Source: Smithellaceae bacterium (lineage in GTDB: Bacteria; Desulfobacterota; Syntrophia; Syntrophales; JAQULV01). From it: a stretch of DNA of 17,897 bases. The notes beneath the pieces were generated by a model. It was not told where the DNA came from. It saw only the letters and a list, made by a program, of their open reading frames with translations, and made no database searches. A program made the position numbers and the translations under genes. The stretch covers positions 1 to 17,897 of the forward strand of contig JAQULV010000001.1 in assembly GCA_028718405.1 (NCBI GenBank), written 5' to 3'. Positions 1 to 7,334 of the stretch are shown piece by piece. Position 1 is the stretch's first letter. The number at the start of each line of letters is the position of its first letter.

Positions 1-738
1 TGTCCGTCGCTGTCGCAGGAGTTGCTGGAGAGCGAATTGTTCGGCCACGTGAAAGGAGCCTTTACGGGCGCAGTACGCGACAATCCGGGCAGGCTGGGCG
101 CCTGCGAAGGCGGAACGCTGCTCCTCGACGAGATTGGAGACCTGCCTCTTTCGCTCCAGCCGAAGTTGTTGCGTTTTCTCCAGGACAAGAAATACGAACG
201 CCTGGGCGATCACGTCACGCGCCAAGCCGACGTGAGAATCATCGCGGCCACCAATATCGATCTTGCCAGGTCCGTCCGAGAAGGGCATTTCCGGGAAGAT
301 CTCTTCTATCGCCTCAACGTGATCCAGGTCGATATCCCCCCGTTGCGCGCGCGCATCGACGACATCATTCCGCTGGCGGAGCGCCTTCTTATATTTTTTG
401 CCCAGAGCTGCCATAAGACGTTTGCCGGTTTTACGCAGGAGGCGACAGCGCTTCTCCAAGGCTACTCGTGGCCGGGCAACATCCGCGAGTTGAGAAACGT
501 AGTCGAAAGGGCGGCGATCCTCTGCCCGCAGGGACCGGTCGGCAGCAACTATCTCCCTGCCAATCTCAAGGTCGCAGAGCCGGAGGTAAAGATCGGCGAT
601 CCCGTGGGATTGGAAAAGATCGAGGAGGAACACATCCGCCGGGTCCTTGCCAACACCCGCTCGCTGCAGGAGGCGGCCGACATCCTGGGAATCGACCAAG
701 CCACCCTCTGGCGGCGCCGCAAACTTTACGGCATCTGA
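1..738 (+). CDS. NtrC/AlgB-type sigma-54 response regulator, C-terminal part (5' truncated)
   Basis: The visible 245 residues are the C-terminal part of a bacterial enhancer-binding protein, which uses ATP hydrolysis to open sigma-54 promoters. The reading frame is open from base 1, so the receiver domain and Walker A motif lie outside the window. Seen in order: the sigma-54 contact loop GAFTGA, Walker [14 protein letters not shown], the arginine-finger stretch [11 protein letters not shown], sensor [19 protein letters not shown], and a C-terminal Fis-type helix-turn-helix ending [17 protein letters not shown]. That ending and the histidine kinase gene that follows resemble the Pseudomonas AlgB-KinB pair; this is family-level recognition. 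The gene stops 152 bp before the kinase start, and two dyads that could be its own binding sites lie in between. Whether an N-terminal receiver exists cannot be seen here. The role in kdp control is inferred from position. Confidence 0.93.
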   Translation, partial: CPSLSQELLESELFGHVKGAFTGAVRDNPGRLGACEGGTLLLDEIGDLPLSLQPKLLRFLQDKKYERLGDHVTRQADVRIIAATNIDLARSVREGHFREDLFYRLNVIQVDIPPLRARIDDIIPLAERLLIFFAQSCHKTFAGFTQEATALLQGYSWPGNIRELRNVVERAAILCPQGPVGSNYLPANLKVAEPEVKIGDPVGLEKIEEEHIRRVLANTRSLQEAADILGIDQATLWRRRKLYGI

Positions 739-739
739 T

Positions 740-789
740 CCTTGCATCCTGCAAGGCCAATACCTGCCTTTCTTGCATCGGGCAAGGCC
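740..789. promoter_or_regulatory. Tandem dyads, candidate enhancer (UAS) for the sigma-54 activator
   Basis: Two 19-base copies, CCTTGCATCCTGCAAGGCC at 740-758 and TCTTGCATCGGGCAAGGCC at 771-789, match at 16 of 19 positions. They start exactly 31 bp apart, about three helical turns. Each has dyad symmetry (TTGC, 5-base centre, GCAA; copy one is a perfect 7-3-7 palindrome). Relative to the start site predicted from the -24/-12 promoter at 850-866 they centre near -129 and -98, a usual distance for a sigma-54 enhancer. Neither is followed by a T-tract, so they are poor terminators. Binding by the upstream regulator is inferred. Confidence 0.6.
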
Positions 790-849
790 CCCTTCCTTTT
801 CCCCTTTAAAGTAATTAAGTGTTTTCCCGATGTTGGCGTGCCATCATCG

Positions 850-866
850 TTGGTATAATGATTGCT
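850..866 (+). promoter_or_regulatory. Sigma-54 (-24/-12) promoter candidate for the kinase-kdp operon
   Basis: TTGGTATAATGATTGCT aligns with the consensus TTGGCACG-N4-TTGCT. GG at 852-853 and GC at 864-865 are separated by exactly 10 bases, as sigma-54 requires. The usual C after GG is replaced by T. The predicted start near base 877 lies just before the GGAGGG ribosome site and the ATG at 891. The same stretch contains TATAAT (854-859) with a weak TTGGCG 15 bases upstream, so a sigma-70 reading is possible. The adjacent sigma-54 activator gene and tandem dyads favour sigma-54. Confidence 0.6.
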
Positions 867-890
867 CCTGTCATGGCCGGAGGGCTTGCT

Positions 891-2729
891 ATGTTGGGCA
901 TTCGCCAAAAGATGACCTTGGGCTTCGGGGGCTTGCTGCTGATCATCCTCATCATCGGCGCGCAGAGTATTGTTCGCTTCAATCAATTGGGGCAATCGAT
1001 TGACGTGATTCTCCGCGAGAACTACCGCAGCGTCATCGCCTGTCAGCAGATGAAGGAGGCCTTGGAGCGCATCGACAGCGGTATCCTTTTTACCTTTGCG
1101 GGAAACGATCGAGAAGGAAACGATCTCGTCCGCGTCAACCGGGAGCGGTTTGCCCAAGCACTGCAGGTGGAGTTGGACAACATAACGGTTCCCGGAGAAG
1201 GCGAAAAATCAACGGTGCTGAAGGATTCCTGGGTACGCTACGAGGCAACGCTCGCGCGCGTGCAGGATCAGTCCGTTTCCGTAGCCGTCCGCCAAGGGAG
1301 ATATTTTCGGGAATTGTTTCCCCTCTTCCGACAGGTCAAGGCGACGGCCGACGCGATCCTGACGATGAATCAGGACAACATGAACCTCGCCAACGACCGG
1401 GCTCGCCGGGAGGCCGCCTCCGCCCGCCGCCAGATGTATATCTTCCTTCTCTTAGGAACGCTTATTTCCCTCACGTTCATCTTCTTCATCAGAAAATGGA
1501 TACTGCGCCCCATCGATCGCTTGATTGCCTCCGCCGAGGAAATCAGATCGGGAAACCTGGAACTCACCGTCCATACCGATTCCCAAGACGAGATCGGAAG
1601 GCTCTCGGAGGCTTTCAATGCCATGACGGCGGCCCTGCGCGAATCGAGACGCGTCGAGCGGGAGAAGCTCGTGCGCACGGAACAGGCGACGAAAGAAGCC
1701 TTCAACAGCCTGCCCGACGCCGTCGCGATCGTCGATCCCGAGGGAAAGGTTGAGGTCTCCACGGAATCGGCCCGTAACGTCTTTGGGCTGAAACCCGGCA
1801 TCCGTGTCCAAGACCTGTCGTACACTCCCATCAAACAGCTTTTCTACGGGATCGTCCAAGGCGATTCTCCACAAGACATTGAGAGGAAGAAGGAACTCTT
1901 CCAGCGCTTTGTCAGCGGCGAAGAGCGGTTCTTCCAGCCCGACGCGGCCCCCATCAACGACCGGCGGGGCGACCTGACCGGCGTCGTTCTGACGCTGAAG
2001 GACATAACGGAGAAGCGCCGTGTAGAAGAGATGAAAGGGGGGCTCGTCTCGACGGTATCACACCAGCTAAAAACACCGCTCACCTCCGTTCGGATGGCCA
2101 TCCACCTGTTGCTCGAAGAAAAGGTGGGGCCCTTGAACGAAAAGCAGGCGGAGCTGCTGATGGCGGCCCGAGAGGACAGCGATCTCTTGGAGAAGATACT
2201 GACCAGCCTCATGGATATGAGTCGTATCGAATCCGGCGGACTGAGCATGGCCTGCACACCCGTATCCTCCCGGGACCTCGTCCGCGAAGCGGCGGAATCT
2301 TTTCATAGAGCGGCACAGGACGGCGGGATCGATTTGGAGGTGAGGCTTGCCGACGATCTCCCCCCGGTGTGCGCTGACACCGAACAGATCGGCCACCTCT
2401 TTACGAACCTTCTGTCCAACGCCTTCCGTTACACGGCTCCCGGTGGCCGCATTACCATCTCTGCTGAGGCGCAGGAAGAGACAGTGCGTTTCTCGGTTGC
2501 CGATACGGGAACGGGTATCCCCTCCCGGTTCCTGAACCGGGTATTTGAACAGTTTTTCCGCGTTCCCGACCAGGAGCGGGGGACGGGAACGGGGCTGGGA
2601 CTGGCCATTGCCAAGGATATCGTTGAGGCGCACGGAGGAACCATCCATGTGGAGAGTGAGGAAGGAAAGGGCACAACCTTTTCCTTCACCCTGACAAAGG
2701 CCGACGGAACGACAGAGGAGGGGCGCTGA
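891..2729 (+). CDS. KinB-like membrane sensor histidine kinase
   Basis: This 612-residue kinase should autophosphorylate on His391 and pass phosphate to a response regulator, most simply the sigma-54 regulator just upstream. A first membrane segment lies near residues 10-31, an extracytoplasmic helical sensor region near 32-170, and a second membrane segment near 178-202. These are followed by HAMP, a PAS-like domain, HisKA with STVSHQLKTPLTSVRMAIHLL, and HATPase with N-box NLLSNA (Asn510), G1 DTGTGIP and G2 GTGTGLGLAIAKDIVEAHGG. The H-box and its surroundings resemble KinB-type kinases. An upstream in-frame ATG at 819 exists, but ATG 891 has GGAGGG at 879-884 and lies downstream of the promoter candidate. 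The stop overlaps the next small gene (TGATG), so the kinase appears co-transcribed with kdp. It lacks KdpD sensor domains. The ligand is unknown. Confidence 0.93.
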   Translation: MLGIRQKMTLGFGGLLLIILIIGAQSIVRFNQLGQSIDVILRENYRSVIACQQMKEALERIDSGILFTFAGNDREGNDLVRVNRERFAQALQVELDNITVPGEGEKSTVLKDSWVRYEATLARVQDQSVSVAVRQGRYFRELFPLFRQVKATADAILTMNQDNMNLANDRARREAASARRQMYIFLLLGTLISLTFIFFIRKWILRPIDRLIASAEEIRSGNLELTVHTDSQDEIGRLSEAFNAMTAALRESRRVEREKLVRTEQATKEAFNSLPDAVAIVDPEGKVEVSTESARNVFGLKPGIRVQDLSYTPIKQLFYGIVQGDSPQDIERKKELFQRFVSGEERFFQPDAAPINDRRGDLTGVVLTLKDITEKRRVEEMKGGLVSTVSHQLKTPLTSVRMAIHLLLEEKVGPLNEKQAELLMAAREDSDLLEKILTSLMDMSRIESGGLSMACTPVSSRDLVREAAESFHRAAQDGGIDLEVRLADDLPPVCADTEQIGHLFTNLLSNAFRYTAPGGRITISAEAQEETVRFSVADTGTGIPSRFLNRVFEQFFRVPDQERGTGTGLGLAIAKDIVEAHGGTIHVESEEGKGTTFSFTLTKADGTTEEGR

Positions 2730-2815
2730 TGCTTCCGGATATCGTCTATCTTTCTGTCTCGGTCATTTTCTTTGCGATTTGCCTGCTGCTGATCGAGGCC
2801 TGTGCGAGGTTCTGA
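2729..2815 (+). CDS. 28-residue membrane peptide upstream of kdpF
   Basis: A small ORF encodes MLPDIVYLSVSVIFFAICLL followed by LIEACARF. It is one hydrophobic helix with a short polar end. Its ATG overlaps the kinase stop (TGATG), and GGAGGGG at 2717-2723 is a strong ribosome site. It ends one base before the kdpF start codon. Its shape (aspartate near the start, a YL-x-hydrophobic-FFA core, a C-terminal Cys-x-Arg-aromatic) resembles small unnamed peptides I recall upstream of kdpF in other bacterial kdp operons. It lacks the RPE(K/R)F end of KdpF. It may be an extra Kdp complex subunit; that role is inferred. Confidence 0.7.
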   Translation: MLPDIVYLSVSVIFFAICLLLIEACARF

Positions 2816-2816
2816 G

Positions 2817-2900
2817 ATGTTGGAAATAACAGTCGGTATCATCGGGGCGCTCCTGATCGTATATCTCTTTATCACCGTGATCAGGCCGGAAAAATTCTGA
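2817..2900 (+). CDS. kdpF: KdpF, small stabilising subunit of the Kdp potassium ATPase
   Basis: This 27-residue single-span peptide starts MLEITVGIIGAL and ends with the typical KdpF signature IRPEKF. In the family it sits in the membrane beside KdpA and stabilises the KdpFABC complex. Its length matches known KdpF (about 25-30 residues). It begins one base after the upstream 28-residue peptide stops, and kdpA starts 10 bases after it ends. A modest GAGG site precedes the ATG. Confidence 0.9.
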   Translation: MLEITVGIIGALLIVYLFITVIRPEKF

Positions 2901-2910
2901 GGCGAGGCTC

Positions 2911-4677
2911 ATGACGGATATCTATGGATGGCTGCAACTGGCGGTGTTCTCCGCCCTTCTGATCGTACTCACGAAACCCGTGGGGCTCTATCTAGTGCGT
3001 GTTCTCGACGCCGACGGAAAGACCTTCCTAGATTTTCTTCTCAAGCCCTTAGAACGAATCCTCTACGGCCTTTTCGGCATCGAACCTGAGAAGGAACAGG
3101 ATTGGAAGGAATATGCCGTCTCGCTTCTGCTCTTCAGTCTTGCCGGTCTTATTCTTACATATCTGATCCTGCGGCTACAAAATCATCTGCCTCTGAATCC
3201 CCAGGGATTCGGGGGGGTGGCGCAGCATCTCGCCTTCAATACCGCCGCGAGTTTCACGACCAATACCAATTGGCAGAGCTACGGCGGCGAATCGACCCTG
3301 TCCTATTTCTCCCAGATGGTTGCCCTTGCCAGCCACAACTTCTTCTCCGCCGCTTCCGGCATTGCCGTCGCCGCGGCACTGGTGAGGGGGATCGCCCGCC
3401 AGACGTCCAAGACGATCGGTAATTTCTGGGTCGACCTAGTGCGCGTCAATCTCTACCTCCTGATTCCGCTGTGCCTTCTCTACGCGGTCTTTCTTGTCTC
3501 CCAGGGCGTCATCGATAATTTTCATCCCTACGCGCAGGCGAAGACCGTCGAGGCCGCACAGCTCCAGCATATTCTCGGGTCATCGCCCACGGCGCAGCAG
3601 GCGGCGATCCAGGACATTGCCCAAGGACCGGTAGCCTCGCAGGCGGCGATCAAGATGCTGGGCACCAACGGCGGCGGTTTCATGAACGCCAACGCCTCAC
3701 ATCCCTATGAGAATCCCACGCCGCTTTCCAACTTCATTCAGATCCTTTCGATCTTTCTCATTCCCAGCGGTCTCACCTACTACCTGGGGAGGATGGTGAA
3801 TAACCGACGCCACGGCTGGGCCATATGGGCAGCCATGTTCATGCTCTTTGCCGCGGGGGCGACGGCCTGCTGGTGGGCGGAAGCGGCCGGCAACCCTCGG
3901 TTTACAGCCCTGGGCATAGATGCCGCGGCGGGCAATATGGAGGGAAAGGAACTGCGCTTCGGCATCTTCGATACGGCGCTCTTTGCGACCGTCACCACCG
4001 ACGCCTCTTGCGGGGCCGTCAACGCGATGCACGATTCCTTCACGCCTCTGGGCGGACTGGTTCCTCTGTTCAACATTCAATTAGGGGAGGTTGTCTTCGG
4101 CGGCGTCGGCGCCGGGCTTTTCGGGATACTGATCTTCGTGGTCTTGGCGATATTCCTGGCGGGGCTCATGGTAGGGCGGACGCCTGAATACCTGGGCAAG
4201 AAGATCGAGGCCTACGATGTCAAGGTGAGTGTCCTGGCGGTGCTTACCTCCTGCGTGACGATCCTCGTCTTCGCCGCCGGGGCGGCGGCGAGCGCTTGGG
4301 GAACGTCGTCTCTGAACAATGCCGGTCCCCACGGATTGACGGAGATCATCTACGCCTTTTCTTCCGCCGTGGGAAACAACGGGAGCGCCTTCGCCGGTCT
4401 TAACACCGACACCGTCTGGTGGAATACGACCATGGGTGTGGCTATGCTCGTAGGACGTTTCTTCTTCATGGTCTTTGTCCTCGCCTTGGCGGGGAATCTC
4501 GCGAAGAAGAAGATCGTCGCGTCCCACGGGGGGAGTTTCCCTGTGGCGGGCATGACCTTCGTTTTGCTTCTGGTCGGGACGATCATCATCGTCGGCGCGC
4601 TCACGTTTCTTCCCGCCCTGGCCTTGGGGCCGATTGTGGAGCATTTCATCATGATGAACTCGACACTGTTGTTTTAG
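2911..4677 (+). CDS. kdpA: KdpA, potassium-translocating subunit of the Kdp ATPase
   Basis: This 588-residue membrane protein belongs to the superfamily of K+ transporters and selects K+ in the Kdp pump. All four selectivity-filter loops are visible: TTNTNWQSYGG (from residue 116), GTNGGGFMNANASHPYENPT (251), TTDASCGAVNAMHDSFTPLGG (362) and VGNNGSAFAG (around 488). About ten hydrophobic segments can be read. It is slightly longer than the E. coli protein (557 residues). ATG 2911 follows a GGCGAGG ribosome site and lies 10 bases after kdpF. No frameshift or missing filter residue is seen. It works with KdpB (energy), KdpC and KdpF as a high-affinity uptake system induced by low K+ or osmotic stress. 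Confidence 0.97.
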   Translation: MTDIYGWLQLAVFSALLIVLTKPVGLYLVRVLDADGKTFLDFLLKPLERILYGLFGIEPEKEQDWKEYAVSLLLFSLAGLILTYLILRLQNHLPLNPQGFGGVAQHLAFNTAASFTTNTNWQSYGGESTLSYFSQMVALASHNFFSAASGIAVAAALVRGIARQTSKTIGNFWVDLVRVNLYLLIPLCLLYAVFLVSQGVIDNFHPYAQAKTVEAAQLQHILGSSPTAQQAAIQDIAQGPVASQAAIKMLGTNGGGFMNANASHPYENPTPLSNFIQILSIFLIPSGLTYYLGRMVNNRRHGWAIWAAMFMLFAAGATACWWAEAAGNPRFTALGIDAAAGNMEGKELRFGIFDTALFATVTTDASCGAVNAMHDSFTPLGGLVPLFNIQLGEVVFGGVGAGLFGILIFVVLAIFLAGLMVGRTPEYLGKKIEAYDVKVSVLAVLTSCVTILVFAAGAAASAWGTSSLNNAGPHGLTEIIYAFSSAVGNNGSAFAGLNTDTVWWNTTMGVAMLVGRFFFMVFVLALAGNLAKKKIVASHGGSFPVAGMTFVLLLVGTIIIVGALTFLPALALGPIVEHFIMMNSTLLF

Positions 4678-4696
4678 ACAAAGGTAAAAAAGATCT

Positions 4697-6718
4697 ATGG
4701 CGATAAAATCACATGCCCTGCTTAATCGAGACATCATCTCCGATGCGGCCCTATCTTCCTTGCGGAAGTTGAATCCCCGGACGCTGATGAAAAACCCCGT
4801 GATGTTCGTGACCGAAGTCGGAGCAGTGCTTACCACCGCGGGGCTCTTCTTCCGCCCGCCCACGGAGCCCTTGGGCTTCGGAGTTCAGATAGCGCTGTGG
4901 CTGTGGTTCACGGTGCTCTTTGCCAATTTCGCCGAGGCCATGGCCGAAGGCCGGGGGAAGGCGCAGGCCGACTCCCTGAGAAAGACGCGCACGCGCACTA
5001 CCGCCAACCGCGTACTGGCGCTGGGTTCCGTTGAGAAGATCCCGGCGGAGATGCTGCGCCGCGGCGACGTCTTCGTGGTCTCAGCGGGCGAGATCATCCC
5101 CGCGGACGGGGACATCATCGAAGGGGTGGCCACGGTGGACGAATCGGCCATTACGGGAGAGTCGGCGCCCGTTATCCGCGAGGCGGGAGGCGACCGCAGC
5201 GCCGTCACCGGCGGTACCAGGGTTCTGTCCGACCAGATCAAGGCGGTGGTGACGGCCAACCCCGGCGAGAGTTTCATGGACCACATGATCAGTCTCGTCG
5301 AGGGAGCGCAGCGCCAGAAGACGCCCAACGAGATATCGCTTACGATCCTCCTTTCGGCGCTGACCATTATCTTCCTCGTGGTGGTTTTGACTTTGAAGCT
5401 CCTGGGGACCTACGCCGGGCTGTCCCTGTCGGTAACGGTGCTGACGGCCCTGCTCGTCTGCCTGATCCCCACAACCATTGGAGGATTGCTCAGCGCCATC
5501 GGAATTGCCGGGATCGACCGTATGGTGCAGAAGAACGTTCTGGCGATGAGCGGCAAAGCCGTCGAAGCGGCGGGCGATGTGGACGTCCTGCTGCTGGACA
5601 AAACAGGGACCATCACCTTGGGAAACCGCCAGGCGACGGAGTTTCTACCGGCTCCGGGCGTTGCAGTGCAGGAGTTGGCCGACGCCGCCCAGTTGGCATC
5701 GCTGGCCGACGAAACCCCCGAGGGTAGGAGTATCGTGGTTCTGGCCAAGGACTTCGGCCTCCGGGGAAGATCCATCGCCGAGATGCCGCATGCGAATTTT
5801 ATCGCCTTTTCGGCGCATACCCGCATGAGCGGCGTCGATGTGGATGGCCGGGAGATCCGCAAGGGTGCCCCCGATGCGATTAAAGCCTTTACGGGCAATG
5901 ATTTTCCGCCGGAGGTCGAAGAGGCGGTGGATAAGGTTTCGCGCTCGGGAGGAACATCGCTCGTTGTTGCCGAGAGACAGCGTGTTCTGGGCGTTGTCCA
6001 TTTGAAGGACATCGTAAAGGGGGGGCTCAAGGACCGCTTCACGCGCTTCCGCACCATGGGGATAAAGACGGTCATGATCACCGGTGACAACCGTATCACC
6101 GCCGAGACCATCGCGCGCGAGGCGGGCGTGGACGACTTCCTGGCCGAGGCGAGGCCCGAGGATAAACTCGCCCTCATCAGGAAGGAACAGTCGCTGGGGC
6201 ACCTGGTGGCCATGACGGGAGACGGGACCAACGATGCTCCCGCCCTGGCGCAGGCCGACGTCGGAGTGGCGATGAATACCGGCACCCAAGCGGCGAAGGA
6301 GGCGGGTAATATGGTCGATCTCGATTCCAATCCAACCAAACTCATCGAGGTTGTGGAGATCGGGAAGCAACTCCTCATCACGCGCGGAGCGCTCACTACC
6401 TTCAGTATTGCCAACGACGTTGCCAAGTACTTTGCCATCATCCCGGCGCTTTTGATTGGTCTGTACCCGATGATTGCCCCCCTCAACATCATGAAACTGG
6501 CCTCTCCCCACAGCGCGATCCTGTCGGCCGTCATCTTCAACGCCTTGATCATCATCGCGCTGATCCCCCTGGCATTGAAGGGCGTCAGCTTCCGACCGCT
6601 CAGCGCGTCCAAGCTGTTGCGGCGCAACCTCTTGATCTATGGGCTGGGGGGGATCATCGTGCCGTTCGCAGGCATCAAGCTAATCGATATGATCGTCATC
6701 TGGCTGCGCCTGGCCTAG
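4697..6718 (+). CDS. kdpB: KdpB, ATP-hydrolysing P-type subunit of the Kdp ATPase
   Basis: This 673-residue P-type ATPase catalytic subunit powers K+ uptake. The phosphorylated aspartate is Asp301 in [13 protein letters not shown]. The actuator motif TGES is at residues 153-156. The nucleotide-binding site shows FSAHTRMSG and RKGAPDA. The hinge motif is [22 protein letters not shown]. The Kdp-specific stretch [20 protein letters not shown] and the following NDVAKYFAI membrane segment are intact. Length matches the family (about 680). Ser156 in TGES corresponds to the serine whose phosphorylation inhibits E. coli KdpB at high K+, so post-translational shut-off could also occur here; this is an inference. 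The gene starts 19 bases after kdpA and ends 13 bases before kdpC. Confidence 0.97.
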   Translation: MAIKSHALLNRDIISDAALSSLRKLNPRTLMKNPVMFVTEVGAVLTTAGLFFRPPTEPLGFGVQIALWLWFTVLFANFAEAMAEGRGKAQADSLRKTRTRTTANRVLALGSVEKIPAEMLRRGDVFVVSAGEIIPADGDIIEGVATVDESAITGESAPVIREAGGDRSAVTGGTRVLSDQIKAVVTANPGESFMDHMISLVEGAQRQKTPNEISLTILLSALTIIFLVVVLTLKLLGTYAGLSLSVTVLTALLVCLIPTTIGGLLSAIGIAGIDRMVQKNVLAMSGKAVEAAGDVDVLLLDKTGTITLGNRQATEFLPAPGVAVQELADAAQLASLADETPEGRSIVVLAKDFGLRGRSIAEMPHANFIAFSAHTRMSGVDVDGREIRKGAPDAIKAFTGNDFPPEVEEAVDKVSRSGGTSLVVAERQRVLGVVHLKDIVKGGLKDRFTRFRTMGIKTVMITGDNRITAETIAREAGVDDFLAEARPEDKLALIRKEQSLGHLVAMTGDGTNDAPALAQADVGVAMNTGTQAAKEAGNMVDLDSNPTKLIEVVEIGKQLLITRGALTTFSIANDVAKYFAIIPALLIGLYPMIAPLNIMKLASPHSAILSAVIFNALIIIALIPLALKGVSFRPLSASKLLRRNLLIYGLGGIIVPFAGIKLIDMIVIWLRLA

Positions 6719-6731
6719 GAGGGAAGGAACC

Positions 6732-7334
6732 GTGATAAAAAAACTGATCGACGAATTGCGCATCTCACTGATCGCGGTCATCTGCCTGGGGATCATCGTT
6801 TCCGGCATCTATCCCCTCCTCGTCTGGGCGATTGGACAGGGTCTGTTCCCCGAAAAAGCGGACGGTTCTCTTATTACCGCCAAGGGTAAGATTGTTGGTT
6901 CGGCTCTCATCGCGCAGCAATTTACGTCCCCGGCCTACTTTCATCCCCGGCCGTCGGCAGCGGGCCGCGGATACGACGCTGCTGCCTCGGGGGGAAGCAA
7001 CCTTGGTCCCACCTCTCGTCAACTTGTGGAAATGGTGGCGAAGCGTTGCGCCGCCTACCGGCAAGAGAACGGACTCGCACCGGAAGTTGTGATTCCTGCC
7101 GACGCCGTCACGGCCTCGGCCAGCGGCCTCGATCCCCATATCAGCCCGGCTAACGCCCTTCTCCAGGCGGGCCGTGTCGCCCGGGCCAGAGGCATGGACG
7201 CAGTTGAGATCAGGAGATTGATCGCTGACAAAACGGAAGGTCGTGATCTGGGACTGCTGGGCGAGAAACGGATTAACGTCCTGCTGCTGAATCTCGCGCT
7301 GGATGACAAAGAGAGGTCCCATGGCGCAAGATAG
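6732..7334 (+). CDS. kdpC: KdpC, periplasmic subunit of the Kdp ATPase
   Basis: This 200-residue protein has one N-terminal membrane segment (about residues 12-36) and a periplasmic domain. Family signatures are visible: GSALIAQQFTSPAYFHPRPS, a GYDAAASGGSNLGPTS stretch, DPHISPANALLQAGRVARAR, and GLLGEKRINVLLLNLALD near the end. The start is GTG, preceded by AGGAGGGAAGG. KdpC stabilises the KdpA-KdpB assembly and is thought to raise K+ affinity. Its 3' end overlaps the start of the kdpD-like gene by 14 bases, indicating co-translation with the sensor. Length is typical (about 190). Confidence 0.96.
   Translation: MIKKLIDELRISLIAVICLGIIVSGIYPLLVWAIGQGLFPEKADGSLITAKGKIVGSALIAQQFTSPAYFHPRPSAAGRGYDAAASGGSNLGPTSRQLVEMVAKRCAAYRQENGLAPEVVIPADAVTASASGLDPHISPANALLQAGRVARARGMDAVEIRRLIADKTEGRDLGLLGEKRINVLLLNLALDDKERSHGAR

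Noticed and set aside
740..789. The two dyads as a transcription terminator of the regulator gene
   Set aside because: Stems are short and no T-tract follows either; duplication at a 31-bp period fits protein binding better.
833..859. Sigma-70 promoter TTGGCG-15-TATAAT before the kinase
   Set aside because: The -35 is weak and the spacing short; the same bases fit a sigma-54 promoter with exact spacing beside a sigma-54 activator gene. Not fully excluded.
819..890. N-terminal extension of the histidine kinase from ATG 819
   Set aside because: It lies upstream of the -24/-12 element and has no ribosome site; ATG 891 has GGAGGG and begins just before the first membrane segment.
5410..6627. 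405-codon open frame on the - strand inside kdpB
   Set aside because: It is a codon-bias shadow of kdpB; the translation is rich in Ser, Ala and Pro without domain features, and kdpB motifs are intact on the other strand.
7303..7320. Upstream ATG 7303 for the KdpD-like protein
   Set aside because: There is no ribosome site before it and it would deepen the overlap with kdpC; ATG 7321 follows GAGAGG. The short spacing leaves some doubt.
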